From Agrypnia vestita (Eukaryota > Arthropoda > Insecta > Trichoptera > Phryganeidae), in contig JADDOH010010198.1 of NCBI GenBank assembly GCA_016648135.1, positions 62,001-126,000 on the forward strand: 64,000 nt of DNA, given 5' to 3'. Made by a program: the position numbers and the translations under genes. The first letter of the stretch is position 1; every line of letters begins with the position of its first letter. The notes under the pieces are model-generated. The model worked only from the letters and a program-made list of their open reading frames with translations. It was not told the origin of the DNA and searched no databases. Shown here piece by piece: positions 53,797-64,000 of the stretch.

Positions 53797-56263
53797 TAGG
53801 GTGGAGTGAAAATGTATGGAGAATATTTTTTTTTTTATTTTTGTCATAGCATAGTGGTAAAAAGTTGCCTATGGATGAGTAAATAAAGTATCTTAAATAA
53901 AATTTAACATATTATAACGGTTTGAGGTGCCCCAGCACAAAATAATTTTTATAAAAAGTATTATTTCGTCTATTTTTGACAGCCTCAATAAGATACATAA
54001 AAACCTCAATAATCTATTGGAATAGTATTTTTCATGTTATTTTAAACACATATTTTTATGTAATTATAAAAAAAACATATAAAATTTAGGGTTTAAGGTG
54101 CCCCAAACCCTCTTAAATCAAAAATAAATCAAGAAATTTTAAAATTAAACGCGATTCATATTCATGAAATATTTATTAAAAATTGTTATAAAATAGCAAA
54201 TTAAGTAGAAAGTTCACGTTTGGTATTATAAAAAGGCATCATCTGACGTGACGACAGTCTGGCCCTGATAAAACCATCACGTTTTTCCTCTCCACATACA
54301 GCACCTGAAGCTTCAGTTACGAGCTTGATGCAACGCTCCACGGCTTGAGTTTGACAGGGAAAGAGTGCTATATTATTTTTCGTTCTAGGACCACTTTCTA
54401 CAATTTCTTTTAAAGCTTCAGTAGATAAACTTTTAGTTATAGGTGGCTCAGTAACAGTAATTTGATTATTGTGCCAAACATATAATGGTATAATGGGAAG
54501 CATCGAAATTAAATTATGGAACTTTGAATTTTCGGATTCCTGTGACTTTCTCCGACCTTGCTTTCAGAAAACGTTGGCAGGCCAGTTGCCGTATCACTTT
54601 GTTGTCATCTGCAAGCATGGCTATAAGAACATTTTCTGGATGACCAAAATATCCATTTCTTTGTATAACTGGATCAATCACTTTCTTCAAACTATCGTTT
54701 AAATAGCGAATACAATTAATTGTAAACCACAAATGCTGTGCTCCATTTACACACGAAGGATTGCATTTGATTTGAAACCACGTTCGCTCATAAACTTTCA
54801 TCACAAAATTGCTAATATAAGAAGATTCTCTTCCGGATCAGTCTTTGTGACATATGATCGTAAGATCCTGTTCCCAGTCGTTAGCCACCTGGAATGGTTC
54901 AGTGAACCGGGTTCTCTATTTGCCAGGTCAGAAGGGAAAATACCAGTGCTAATGGCAGTCATTATGTCAAGTAGATATGTTTGATCGGTGCTTAGATCTT
55001 TAGTAATAACAGGAAGCGGCGTGGACATAGCGGAAAATTTCACAACTGGCTTTTTTTCACATTGTTGCAGTTCAGATCCTATTGGCCCTGAAAAACATCG
55101 AGGTCCTGTAGTTTGACCATCCAAATGTAACAAAAGGTGTCGTAGTGGTAATTCATTCGAATGAAGGGTACAGATAAACCATTGTAACGGTTTATTTATC
55201 TCTTCCTCTAACAGTCTAATGACACCGCCTTTAGATCCAGTATTTACTGCCGTACCATTACAGCCCACTACAGATAACGCACTCAAGTCAACCGATTTAT
55301 TATTTAAATATTTTATAATACTATCTTTGATTGCCCTAGCTGTTCCTGTCTGGACCGTGATATGACCAAAGAAAACACTTCCTGGTTCTGACACAATGAC
55401 GTAATGATCTTCTATTTGCCGTTTTCTATACCATTTATCTCCTTTCTTGACTGTTACTAACGTTTTGTCTTTTCTACCATCAAAGTAAAGACCAGGCATT
55501 GGTTGATTGCGGCTCAAGTCTTGTAAAGCAAGTCTTTCCCGCCGAACCTTCGAACGATCTTTCACACTACTTTGGTCACTTGGCGTAATAATGCCAACGT
55601 CTTTCAGGACAGCAGAAGCTATAATAGCGGCAGACCTATCAGAAACATCAGTATGATCGCAGGCAAGAGCTAAAGATGGGAGATTGATACGCATCTGTTT
55701 AGGAGGCGGCTCAGCAACATCTTGTATCTGTTCTTGGTTGGGTGAAGGCGCCGGTAAAGGTAAATTATCAGAAAAGCTGCTGCTGCTACTAATTGTTTCG
55801 TCAGCTTGAGAATGAGAACAAGAAGGTATTTCATAGTTTTATTGCTGTTTCAAACGAGATGACTCAATTTCTTTTCGTTCTTGTTTTTTCTGTATTTTTT
55901 TGTTGAGGTTACATCAATGCCTCCGATAATCATTTTTCTCGTAGTTCTCTGATCTAATTAATTTCCTCTTTCGGTATACGACTGCTATATGACTGAAGGT
56001 TGACTCAATAACTGTCATATTTGACAGTTATTTAATGATTGGGTGCGTTCAAAAACAAAAGAATAACTATTTCTACGATTTATGTAAAGTTTAGCATTTG
56101 GTTTTGCAGTATCGAATATTGATAAGTTTTTTCCTAACGGGGGCACCTTTAAATGTAAACCTAGACAAAAAATATTATCGCATTTGCTTATTGTGCCTAT
56201 CACGCAGCTTTTTGCGGGTATGCCATAGTAAAAATTAAAAAAAATTATATTCACTCCACCCTA
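53797..56263 (-). mobile_element. DNA transposon of unrecognised family, 2467 bp, 14-bp TIRs, 8-bp target duplication
   Basis: Perfect inverted ends TAGGGTGGAGTGAA at both termini, each flanked by the identical 8-mer ATATACAT (53789-53796 and 56264-56271), mark exact insertion boundaries. Inside lies one damaged protein gene on the minus strand. Subterminal ggtgcccc motifs occur near 53925 and 54096, and inverted as ggggcacc near 56140, possible transposase-binding repeats. An 8-bp duplication with a TAGGG start would fit the hAT-like group, but the protein lacks the usual hAT signatures. The single-site boundaries are certain; the family is not. Confidence 0.8.
54201..55913 (-). pseudogene. 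Candidate transposase of the 53797-56263 element, broken frame
   Basis: The longest open part (55694-54801, 297 codons) contains GLYFDGRKDKTLVT, GCNGTAVNTGSKGGVIRLLE, LQWFICTLHSNELPLRHLL and HSRWLTTGNRIL. Two more frames continue the protein (HPENVLIAML, FLKAR, RKFKVP; then FPCQTQAVERCIKLVTEASG and RDGFIRARL) after frameshifts near 54805 and 54510. Upstream, a readable N-terminal part to about 55913 is cut by one stop. Proteins of this type are, from memory, common but unnamed in arthropod genomes. I infer an RNase H-like DDE core: FDG as first Asp, GC[D>N]GT as second, C-x2-H as the zinc-like pair. In this copy the presumed second Asp is Asn. This is unproven. Confidence 0.55.
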
Positions 56264-56271
56264 ATATACAT

Positions 56272-57330
56272 GCATACAATGATTCAACATATCATTTTAA
56301 AATGCACTTTCTGTGAAAATATGAAAACAAAAATAAAATGAAATTATAATTTACACATAAATGTTGAATAATTTGAAGAGCTCTGGTATACAGTAAAGCA
56401 AGGTGCAATACAGAGCGAATAGGCTTTTGAGGAAGGCTTCGAGGGGTGAAAGGTTAATGGCCTACGGGGGTGAGGAGCGAAGGGGGTAAGAGCCCCTCGG
56501 GGAATTATTTCTGTTTCAATATACAGGTGAATGAAAAATTTTAGTCGAATCAAATTTTGGTAAAGGTACTTGATGGCTTTTTCTCTTTTCATCGGGGGAT
56601 GAATTGAATTAAGTGCATGAGTATGGGAAATGTTTTGAAAGGGAATTGATTTGAATAACATACTTTGTATACAACGGACCTAGGCAAACAGGTACAAGGT
56701 GGGGTCCGTGGATGTAATTAATCGACGAAGGTCCGGCGAGGATAGAATACGAGAGATTATAAATAAAATTAAAAATGAAGTCCTGTCACCAGACAACAAA
56801 GGGAAAGCGTTACACTTAATCGAGGGTTTTACAGCGCTTCGGAAGTTTGGTAATGAATTAGAAATTGCTGGTAATGCTTGACCACAATAACTTGGCGTGC
56901 GGCGACTTTGGAACTAAAACCCGCCCCGCCCGCACCCGGCGGTAACCCCTCGCTCTTTCATTCAGTTCAATTTCGGGAGCTGTGACATCTTGATTACCAA
57001 TATACACTGAATTATTATGTCCTAAACATCCTTAACAGTCCGGGATGGTGCAAGAACATGCGCCAATGAAATATTAAAGCTTTGCGAAGTTGAAAAAGCA
57101 AATAATGGACCGATATTACCGTCTGACAGTCTGACAGATAGAACGGCCGCCATAATTGCTTGGTTCCTTTGGTGCTGCCCGACCAAATTTCTGTTTAAGG
57201 CTACGACACCGGTCACCGGACATTCTGTACATTATGTGTTGTGTAATAAATTAACATCCTGGCAACTTCTGTTACGCGACAGGGACGCCCTCCCTCGCAC
57301 GTCAAGTATAGTGGACGCATTCTAGTGAAT
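56272..57330 (+). other. Unassigned region with GC-rich coding-like remnants
   Basis: 56690-57330 is far less AT-rich than its surroundings. A 60-codon frame at 56699-56881 reads SGEDRIREIINKIKNEVLS. A ~100-codon frame without ATG at about 57022-57324 (+) reads TVRDGARTCANEILKL, later LPSDSLTDRTAAIIAW. I recognise neither. They may be pieces of one decayed gene or transposon. Confidence 0.35.
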
Positions 57331-58128
57331 ACACGAGAATATTTACACACTCGAACATCGAGAGTGTAAATATACGCGCCGAACCGGTGCAATTGTCGTG
57401 TTTCCTTTTTTTCTTTCTTATACGTATCATTAATATAATACTGTATTTCATTTTATTATTTGAGACATCTCTCAGCGTTAGTGACGGACAGTGTTACATA
57501 GAGATTAATTTATTTCGACTTATGATTAAACCACCGGCATGAGCGATATGGTAATTGATACACTTATTAGTTAAATTTTTCATTAAACTGAAATATAAAA
57601 AATCTTAATATTTTAAAAATAATCTAATTCAGAGTACTTTTTTTATAAAAAAATAATGTTAAAAAAAGTGTTTTCATTTTATTAAATAACAATTTTGAAA
57701 TCATACTAATTCAGAAAACGGAATGAGATCAGCTATTGGATCTATAAGTAACGGACGGACAGCCAAATTATTTTTATTGGGGATAAAATAAAAAGTGATA
57801 ATTCATTAAGCGTCGTTTTCGTAAAAAATTCACCATAAAATGTTATGAAATGATGATAATGATTTCTCGGATTGATTGACTTTTTTATATTTATTTTTTT
57901 ATATTTTTTATATGAAACTCCTGTATATTAATTAGTATTTTACTCTTTACATTCTACAATCTTTTACTAATATACTATCCATAATAACTTACATATTTAC
58001 ATTTCCATATCCTATAATATTAAACAATCAATTAAACTATAATACATAATAATTTAAAATTTATCTATATTTATGTATATGTATGTGTGTATATAAGCAA
58101 GTAAATGTCATAAAGTATATTTTTTAAT
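57331..58128. other. AT-rich intergenic, nothing recognised
   Basis: A small hairpin at 57345-57375 (tatttacactctcgatgtt type, acactcgaacatcgagagtgt). A family C scrap near 57745-57780. No gene. Confidence 0.35.
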
Positions 58129-58325
58129 ATCATCATCATCGTCATTCTTGGCACTGCAACCCTTGGTGGGTCTTGGCCTCCTCAATAATTTTCCTCCACT
58201 CATCTTAGTTTTGGCCTTCCTAAGCTCCTTCGCCCTATTGGCCTTGAGTTTGGTGCTTGATGCTCGGACATTCTCTCCATATGACCCAGCCACCGAAGTC
58301 TTTCTGTCTTTGTACTTTATATTTC
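58129..58325 (-). mobile_element. LINE 3' end with (GAT)n tail
   Basis: Minus strand: a KTKMSGGKLLRRPRPTKGCS-type frame ends in a (GAT)n run. The plus strand shows cactgcaacccttggtgggt, then cttggcctcctcaat, identical to the short copy at 19334-19390. Confidence 0.6.
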
Positions 58326-59189
58326 TATACTAATATTTTACTGTTTATTTTTTTAACTACTTATACATGTACTTAATATTTTTATATTTTACTGTACATA
58401 CCTGATATTGTTCTATATACTTCTTTAATGTTATGTAATATTTTTCTATTTTTATATAATACGTGATATGACTTTATATTTTTATATATTGTTAGTAGGT
58501 ACTGCTTGTACTTGATATTTTTTAATATAAATATTTGTATATTACAAAAGTTTTATATGTAAAAGCCTATAATGGGCGTGAACAAATAAATAAATAAATA
58601 AATAAGTTGTCCAACAAACGCCGATTTATCAGCACTGGAATAAAAAAATAAAATCTCAATGTATTCAATTTATTACTAATATATATAATTAATTACTAGT
58701 TTATTACTTATTGCATCATATATGACTATCCAAAAATTACTATATTTTTTAAAAATCATTTTCTAAGTTGAAATAAACAACTGCCTGTGACTTTCCTTTA
58801 AAAAACATGGAATTTAAGTTTGTTATTATACCACTAGACAATATCACCCCACCATCGAAAATCTCACTCAACAACATTAAATTACAACAATCATGTAGGC
58901 CGTTAGGTTAGAACTCTCCACCCCTAATATTCTTATGTACTCTTACATGCCTGGCACCATTAAAAAATAGGCTGTGGGGTTTCTCCTATCGACACTGAGG
59001 GGTGAAGTGATTTATCGTAACAACATAATGACATTCCTATGAATTCATTAAAAAGCCATTAAAGAACTTATAGTATAAATTTTATTTCACCAAACATATA
59101 TTATGCATAACCTGTATTACTCACTTCAAATGAATGATTTTGTAATCTAGTAGAATAAAAATAGCACGGTAATCGATTAATATCACAAT
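58326..59189. other. AT-rich intergenic, nothing recognised
   Basis: A (TAAA)n-like run near 58585-58605. No gene. Confidence 0.4.
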
Positions 59190-59300
59190 GTGTAGAAATT
59201 GCAGAGACGAAGCTATTTATATGAGAAACGTTTATTTATTTTTATACGATGGCCCAGGGCTTACGACATGTATAAGCTAGCTTAAGTGATCACTCTACAC

Positions 59301-60073
59301 CAGTGATCGGCAAACTTATTACACAAAGATCAAAATATATACATTGAAACGATTAAAAAAAATATTGAGAGCCTGATATGTTTATTGATTTAGTAAACCT
59401 TTAATTATAATTTTAGAACTTCAATAAATTATGGGGAAACTGAATAAAATTTGATTTCATTCTTAATAAACATTTTATTCATTGATAAAAAATAATATGT
59501 AATTAAGGAATCAATAAATTAAAATCATGATAATGACTAACAAACACTTAATGCGAACAATGTCCTTGCATGCCCTTGGAAAGTATAAGTAAGTCAGGTT
59601 TGTATATTGTTATCCTTAATTTTAGGTACCATTCGAGGTTCTCGTCAATAAAATGACTTCTCAGTTTACTCATGACAAAGTTCATGCTTGAAAAGGATTG
59701 TTCGCATGAATACGTAGAACCGAAAAGGGAAAAAATAGAAAACACGAGGTTTTTCAGCTGAATCAGTGATATTATTCCAGGCGTTGATTATGTTCATGTC
59801 TCCCTCTTCTAGGTCTTTCAGAGCAGACAACTACTGTAGTGAACTAAGTTCACATTTTTTCCAATATTTCCAAATCAATATAAAGATGCTCAAATTTAGA
59901 GCTCCATATTTCCTTGTTTTTTAAATCCAAAAATTGTATTTCAAAGTGACAAATGTCAATGCCAAAAAGAGAAAATTTCAAATAAGAGGGCCCACGGGAA
60001 GTCTACCCGTGGATATTTGTGCCAGAGTCGCACTTAGCCGTGCGGCTCTGTAGCCGCACTTTTCCGACATCTG
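59301..60073 (-). mobile_element. hAT transposon remnant (773 bp)
   Basis: Target duplication CTCTACAC at 59293-59300 and 60074-60081 is the 8 bp expected for hAT. The ends CAGTGATCGGCAAAC and the complement of CAGATGTCGGAAAAG are imperfect inverted repeats, CAG-initial as in hAT elements. The right subterminal region has gccgtgcggctctgtagccg, able to form a hairpin. The only coding left is the transposase C-terminus. Insertion into family A sets the relative age: family A first, hAT later. Confidence 0.85.
59548..59900 (-). pseudogene. hAT transposase C-terminal (dimerisation) fragment
   Basis: Minus strand reads FGSTYSCEQSFSSMNFVMSK, then LRSHFIDENLEWYLKLRI. This is the signature of the hAT C-terminal dimerisation domain (STYxCEQxFS...KSxxRSxLxDExLxxxLRI). 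Upstream, broken frames still show LSALKDLEEGD and NAWNNIT pieces of the same protein. The catalytic domain and BED finger are gone. Confidence 0.8.
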
Positions 60074-60146
60074 CTCTACACAATGAAAATTTTTACCAAT
60101 TCCATCGTAAGATCATCCACACATTATAAAATTTTTGAAATTTGTA

Positions 60147-60665
60147 TACAGAGTGTCTATAGCTAGCAGCAACAAATTTACTGGTGGATTCCTGCCTTGA
60201 TAATGAGTCGAAAATGTTCAAGTAACCATAACTTAATTAATACCAATGGTTATGGAGATATGCAACATCAAAGTTTGCCTTTTTTCAATATTTCTGACTT
60301 ACTTTTTTGTTAAAAGATGAACTATCATTACAGATACTTATATCGATTATAAACAATTCATTCGCTTTAATACGAGTCGAATTAAATGATACCTTGAAAA
60401 AAGATTTTATTTCAAGGCTTTTACATTTTATTCGACTTGTATTTAAGCGAATCAATTTTCGTAACCGATATAAGTAACTGTAACGATAGTTCATCTTCTA
60501 ACAAAAAAGTAAGTCAGAAGTATTGAAAAAAAAATGCAAATTTTGATATTGCATATCTCCATAACTGTTGATATTAAGTTATAGTTGCTTGAAAATTTTC
60601 GACTCGTTTTCAAGGCAGAAATCTACCTGTAAAGTCTTTTCTACTTGCTAAGAGACACCCTCTAT
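60147..60665. repeat. Family B palindrome, copy 4 (best preserved)
   Basis: Left arm: cagagtgtctatagctagca, ggattcctgccttgataatg, gagatatgcaacatcaaagt. The right arm is the mirror: gatattgcatatctccataa, gacaccctc. The centre lies near 60397-60418 (taccttgaaaa/ttcaaggctt). tata stands on both sides, a possible target duplication. Arms are about 250 bp each. Confidence 0.75.
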
Positions 60666-60953
60666 ATGTTCCAAACCTTCCGTATATTTTATGCGCCTAT
60701 GCTAAAAATATCTGTAGTCTTTCTCATGAAAAAGTAGGTATAATACATAGATTTCGCAACTGGTAATGATTCCTCTATATTTAAAAGCCAGCTGAAACAG
60801 GTTGTTAGCCGTGGGGCATCGCATAAAAAGACTTCCGTACAGTTTCTCATACGAATAGCTTCGTTTCTGTGAGACTTCTATAATTTATCTTCATTAAATA
60901 ATAATTCCGCAGTGGAAAAATCCTGTTATTGTGTTCTCAGAACAATACATATA

Positions 60954-61899
60954 TTAGGTCCTTACATATGAAATTGGCGTTTTGCCGTACTGGCAAATTT
61001 GATCTCAAATATCTTCTCTTTGGTTAGGAATTCCAAATACAAATTTATACAGCTGTTTACTCATGTATTTGTGTTTTGAAAATTATAATTCATTTGTTTT
61101 TTCCTCACTTGTTTTTTCTTAGCGTCACTCAGTTTACAAAATGAAAAACTTGAAATATCGCGTTATTTACGAGTACGAGTTCCACCGTGGCACCAGTGCT
61201 GCAGAAACGGCTCGAAGGATTAATGATGTGTATGGCGACGGTGCCGCAAAAGAAAACACAGTGCGTTTTTGGTTCCAACGTTTTCGTTCTGGAAATTTCG
61301 ACCTGCAGAACAAGCCCCGTGGACGGCCGGAGACCAAAGTTGATAATGAAGAATTGAAGGCTATTGTGGAAGCGGATCCATCGCAAACCACATCCGAGTT
61401 AGCTGCAGGCTGCGGTGTTAGTGATAAAACGGCAGATGTCTATTGTCAGCAACTGCAAACCATGATGGAAAAGCTAGCTGCTAAACAACCGAGGCTGGTT
61501 AATCGCTCTAGGCCACTGCTGCTTCATGATAACGCTAGACCGCACACTGCACAACAGACGGCTACCAAATTAGAGGAGCTTCAATTGGAATGTCTAAGAC
61601 ATCCACCGTACTCTCCGGACCTTGCCCCAACAGATTACAATTTTTTTCGAAATTTGGATAACTTCTTGCAAAGGAAAAAATTCAACTCCGATGGGGCAGT
61701 CCAAACCGCCTTCAAAGATTTTATTGATTCCCGTCCGAATAGTTTTTTTAGTAAAGGGATCGATGAACTACCTATGAGATGGCAAAAGTGCATAGATAGC
61801 AATGGTACATATTTTGATTAAATAAATATATTATAATAAAAAAAAATCGGCTTTATGTTCCTCCCATACTAAACGCCAATTTCATATGTAAGGACCTAA
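60954..61899 (+). mobile_element. mariner element, internally deleted (946 bp)
   Basis: 29-bp perfect inverted ends (60954-60982, starting TTAGGTCCTTACATATGAAA, and its exact complement at 61871-61899) are flanked by TA at 60952-60953 and 61900-61901. The transposase frame is open but lacks its centre. Perfect ends and an open frame mean a young insertion. It could still be mobilised by a full transposase elsewhere in the genome. Confidence 0.9.
61141..61821 (+). pseudogene. mariner transposase with in-frame internal deletion
   Basis: 226 codons, against about 345 in intact mariners. The N-terminal helix-turn-helix part is intact (YEYEFHRGTSAAETARRIND, FWFQRFRSGNFDL, then the KPRGRP AT-hook-like linker). 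The second catalytic Asp (LLHDNARPHTAQQT) and the third, in PPYSPDLAPTDYNFFR, are present with mariner-type spacing. The join GVSDKT-ADVYCQQL marks where roughly 115-120 residues are missing, including the first catalytic Asp, so it cannot cut DNA. It may still bind the ends. The ATG context and frame look otherwise normal. Confidence 0.9.
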
Positions 61900-61901
61900 T
61901 A

Positions 61902-64000
61902 TAACAATATTGATTTATCGGAATGTTTGCTGGTACGCTGTGATATGGTAATGTCAGCTTATTTCTAGTGACTATTTTTAGCTAGCGATGTCATTTTCAC
62001 TTTCAGTTATTTTCTATTTAAATAACTGTGTTTTTCAATAATTCTCAAAAAATAAGAGACCGTATTGTGTTCCATATTTTTGAACAAGAAAAAAGTTTTT
62101 TATCAGAAAAATATAGGTTTATCTTTCTATTTTATCGCTCAATTTAATTTGAACTTCAAAGAACTACGATCATCCATTGCAAATTCATAATAAAATTAAT
62201 AGAATAATAAAAAAATATTTAATTAAAAGAAGTGTTATTTTTGTAATAATTTCTACCTGCTTAACAAAAATAAAGTAATTAATTTACTGATTTACTTATT
62301 ATTTATTAAGGCAAGGTTTTATGATAAGCACTAATGAATCTGAATAAAAATAAAACAATAATTTTTCATGAATATTGTATTTATGAATTTTATTTGATTT
62401 TTTGTTTAATAGAATAAAAAGCGAGTTTTTACTATATATTTCGTTACACCTTAAATAGAGGTCATAAGGAAGAAATTTTTATAATAATAGGTTTAACTGA
62501 ATAACCGATATTATTGAATATACAAACCCTAATTTGTTTATGAGCATGTGAAGGTCCGAGGTGCAATCCAAATTTGTTTATTAATATATTCAGGTCAAAG
62601 GTATTATGTACACTTGAATGAAGATCTTTCAACACTCAAGTTTCCAATATTCCTTTATTAAGTGTAATCATGGATCCTCACAGGTTCATTAAGGAATAGT
62701 ATCGATGTTATTGAGAAGTTTTGTTGAGGGTGCATATTGAGAATACCTTGTAGAGGTGCTCAATTAATTTTAATATTAAATACAGAAAATATGCATGCCT
62801 TCGTTTATAAATAATGTAGACGTGGGATGACCTTACGTGAAAAAAAAGCAAGGAGTGTTTATGTAAAATGCCGCGATATCCAGTTTATTTGTTTCTACTA
62901 GCCAGGATGTAGGTATATACATTCAACTGATTTTGTATTGGTTAATTGAAAAAAAGTCTGCGTCATGTCTCCGCCGTGACTGAGATAGAAATTTCCCTGG
63001 TGCAGAAAATAAGGCCACGTACAAACTAAGGAAATAAATATCTACAATGTAACAAACCTAAAATTTCGTAAAATTGGGAGCAATTTAAAAAAACGATCTT
63101 TATATTTTACAAAATTTCCCAAAAATTTTATTTACACAATAGCTATTTACAAATAGGTTATAGGATTTAATATGCGTATTGTAGATATTTTATTTTCTAT
63201 GACCTTTTTTATGTCTCTGTCAAACATGCATAAACATATTTCTTTGTAAAAAATCATCAAATTTATAACAAAATTCCATGGTGGCTCACCATTTAACGAT
63301 GAAAAACTTGCACTGGTGAGGCCATATTCATAAATACAACAATGAATTTAGTTTTTAAACAAGTAAATCATTTTTATATCTTTCACTGTGAGAACAAAAT
63401 AAATATCAATAAGCATGTACATACATTAAATTTTCAAACCCCTGCCTAGAATTTCACAGTAATTATTCTCCACCAAAATACCTACAAGACGGTACACCGC
63501 CGCCCGAGGGAAATATCAATAGACATCATCATTAGTAGACAAGTCATCAATCATTCTATTCAGGCTACTTCGATTTTCCACATTCATCAAACTAAGAGGT
63601 GCTTTTCTTTTAAATAAAAACTTAAGTATTTACCATATTCATGGTCTTTCGATTTATTTTTCAATGTTATATAAGGCGGTTCCACTGTGTTATTCAAGCA
63701 TATAATATTTATAAATTTTAAGAGCTTTAGGAAGGCAGAACAGTTAACGTTATTTTCGTATAACCAGGCATGGAAATTCAGAAATTGGAGAAAAATCATA
63801 ATTATAAACAATCGAATTTCAAATTTAATAGTAAATATACAGGATTCTTTTTGACCAGCTTTCTATATTAATAATAAATTAGCAAAAGTTTATATTGAAT
63901 AATAAAGATAATGATGATAATTAAGAAAATGTGGATTGAATAATTGATTAGTAATAATTGTAATTATTTTTATATAGCAAAAACGTGTAAATTTTTTTGA
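61902..64000. other. AT-rich intergenic to window end, nothing recognised
   Basis: Short open frames only (longest 74 codons, 63587-63811, minus). No repeat shared with the rest of the window was noticed. Confidence 0.4.

Larger units (their letters stand above)
59190..60900. repeat. Family A element, large copy, with nested hAT and family B
   Basis: Left end: agaaattgcagagacgaagc. Right end (reverse complement): tatgaagtcttttt-type block and gcttcgtttctgtgagactt, finishing tttatcttcattaa. Between them lie a hAT element (59301-60073) with a clean 8-bp duplication and a family B palindrome (60147-60665). Removing the hAT restores cactctacacaatg, the family A sequence seen in other copies. Confidence 0.7.

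Overview
The window looks like a piece of an insect nuclear genome. It is AT-rich, its one clear host gene is split by long introns, and most of the rest is transposable-element debris (LINEs, Penelope, mariner, hAT, PIF/Harbinger, foldback MITEs). I cannot fix the insect order from the sequence alone. There is no sign of bacterial operons, phage or CRISPR.

The only well-supported host gene runs on the + strand from about 15.67 kb to 35.2 kb. It encodes a two-pore-domain (K2P) potassium channel of the TWiK-like type. A GC-rich promoter region leads into a short untranslated exon ending at 15701. Coding exons follow at 16315-17334, 17462-18587, 27153-27355 and 34063-34713. All junctions are GT-AG and keep frame, giving about 999 residues: a very long disordered N-terminus (about 610 residues), TM1, P1 (TTIGYG, split by an intron), TM2, a cytosolic loop, TM3, P2 (STIGFGD) and TM4. 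Intron 3 (8.6 kb) and intron 4 (6.7 kb) are full of repeats. Intron 4 also holds two similar 18-codon micro-exon candidates (ending at 32406 and 32879), each with a matching ATG and splice donor. They look like tandemly duplicated alternative exons feeding the TM3-TM4 exon.

Upstream of the gene (1-15 kb) lie a LINE 3' end split by a PIF/Harbinger element carrying a MADF fragment, foldback elements, an orphan TATA promoter, and a 480-bp LTR-like element. Downstream (37-64 kb) lie a decayed mariner, an inverted pair of Penelope-like copies with an open reverse transcriptase/GIY-YIG frame, several LINE fragments and LTR-like pieces. This half also holds a 2.47-kb DNA transposon of unrecognised family with perfect 14-bp ends and an 8-bp target duplication, a hAT remnant nested inside a foldback element, and an internally deleted mariner with perfect 29-bp ends.

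Two repeat families recur through the window. Family A has ends related to the motif CACAGAGACGAAGCTATTTA. Family B is a 450-800 bp near-perfect palindrome. Both invade the K2P introns and flanks and would form long hairpins if transcribed. Exon calls rest on reading frame, splice sites and channel motifs. Repeat boundaries are approximate unless a target-site duplication is stated.
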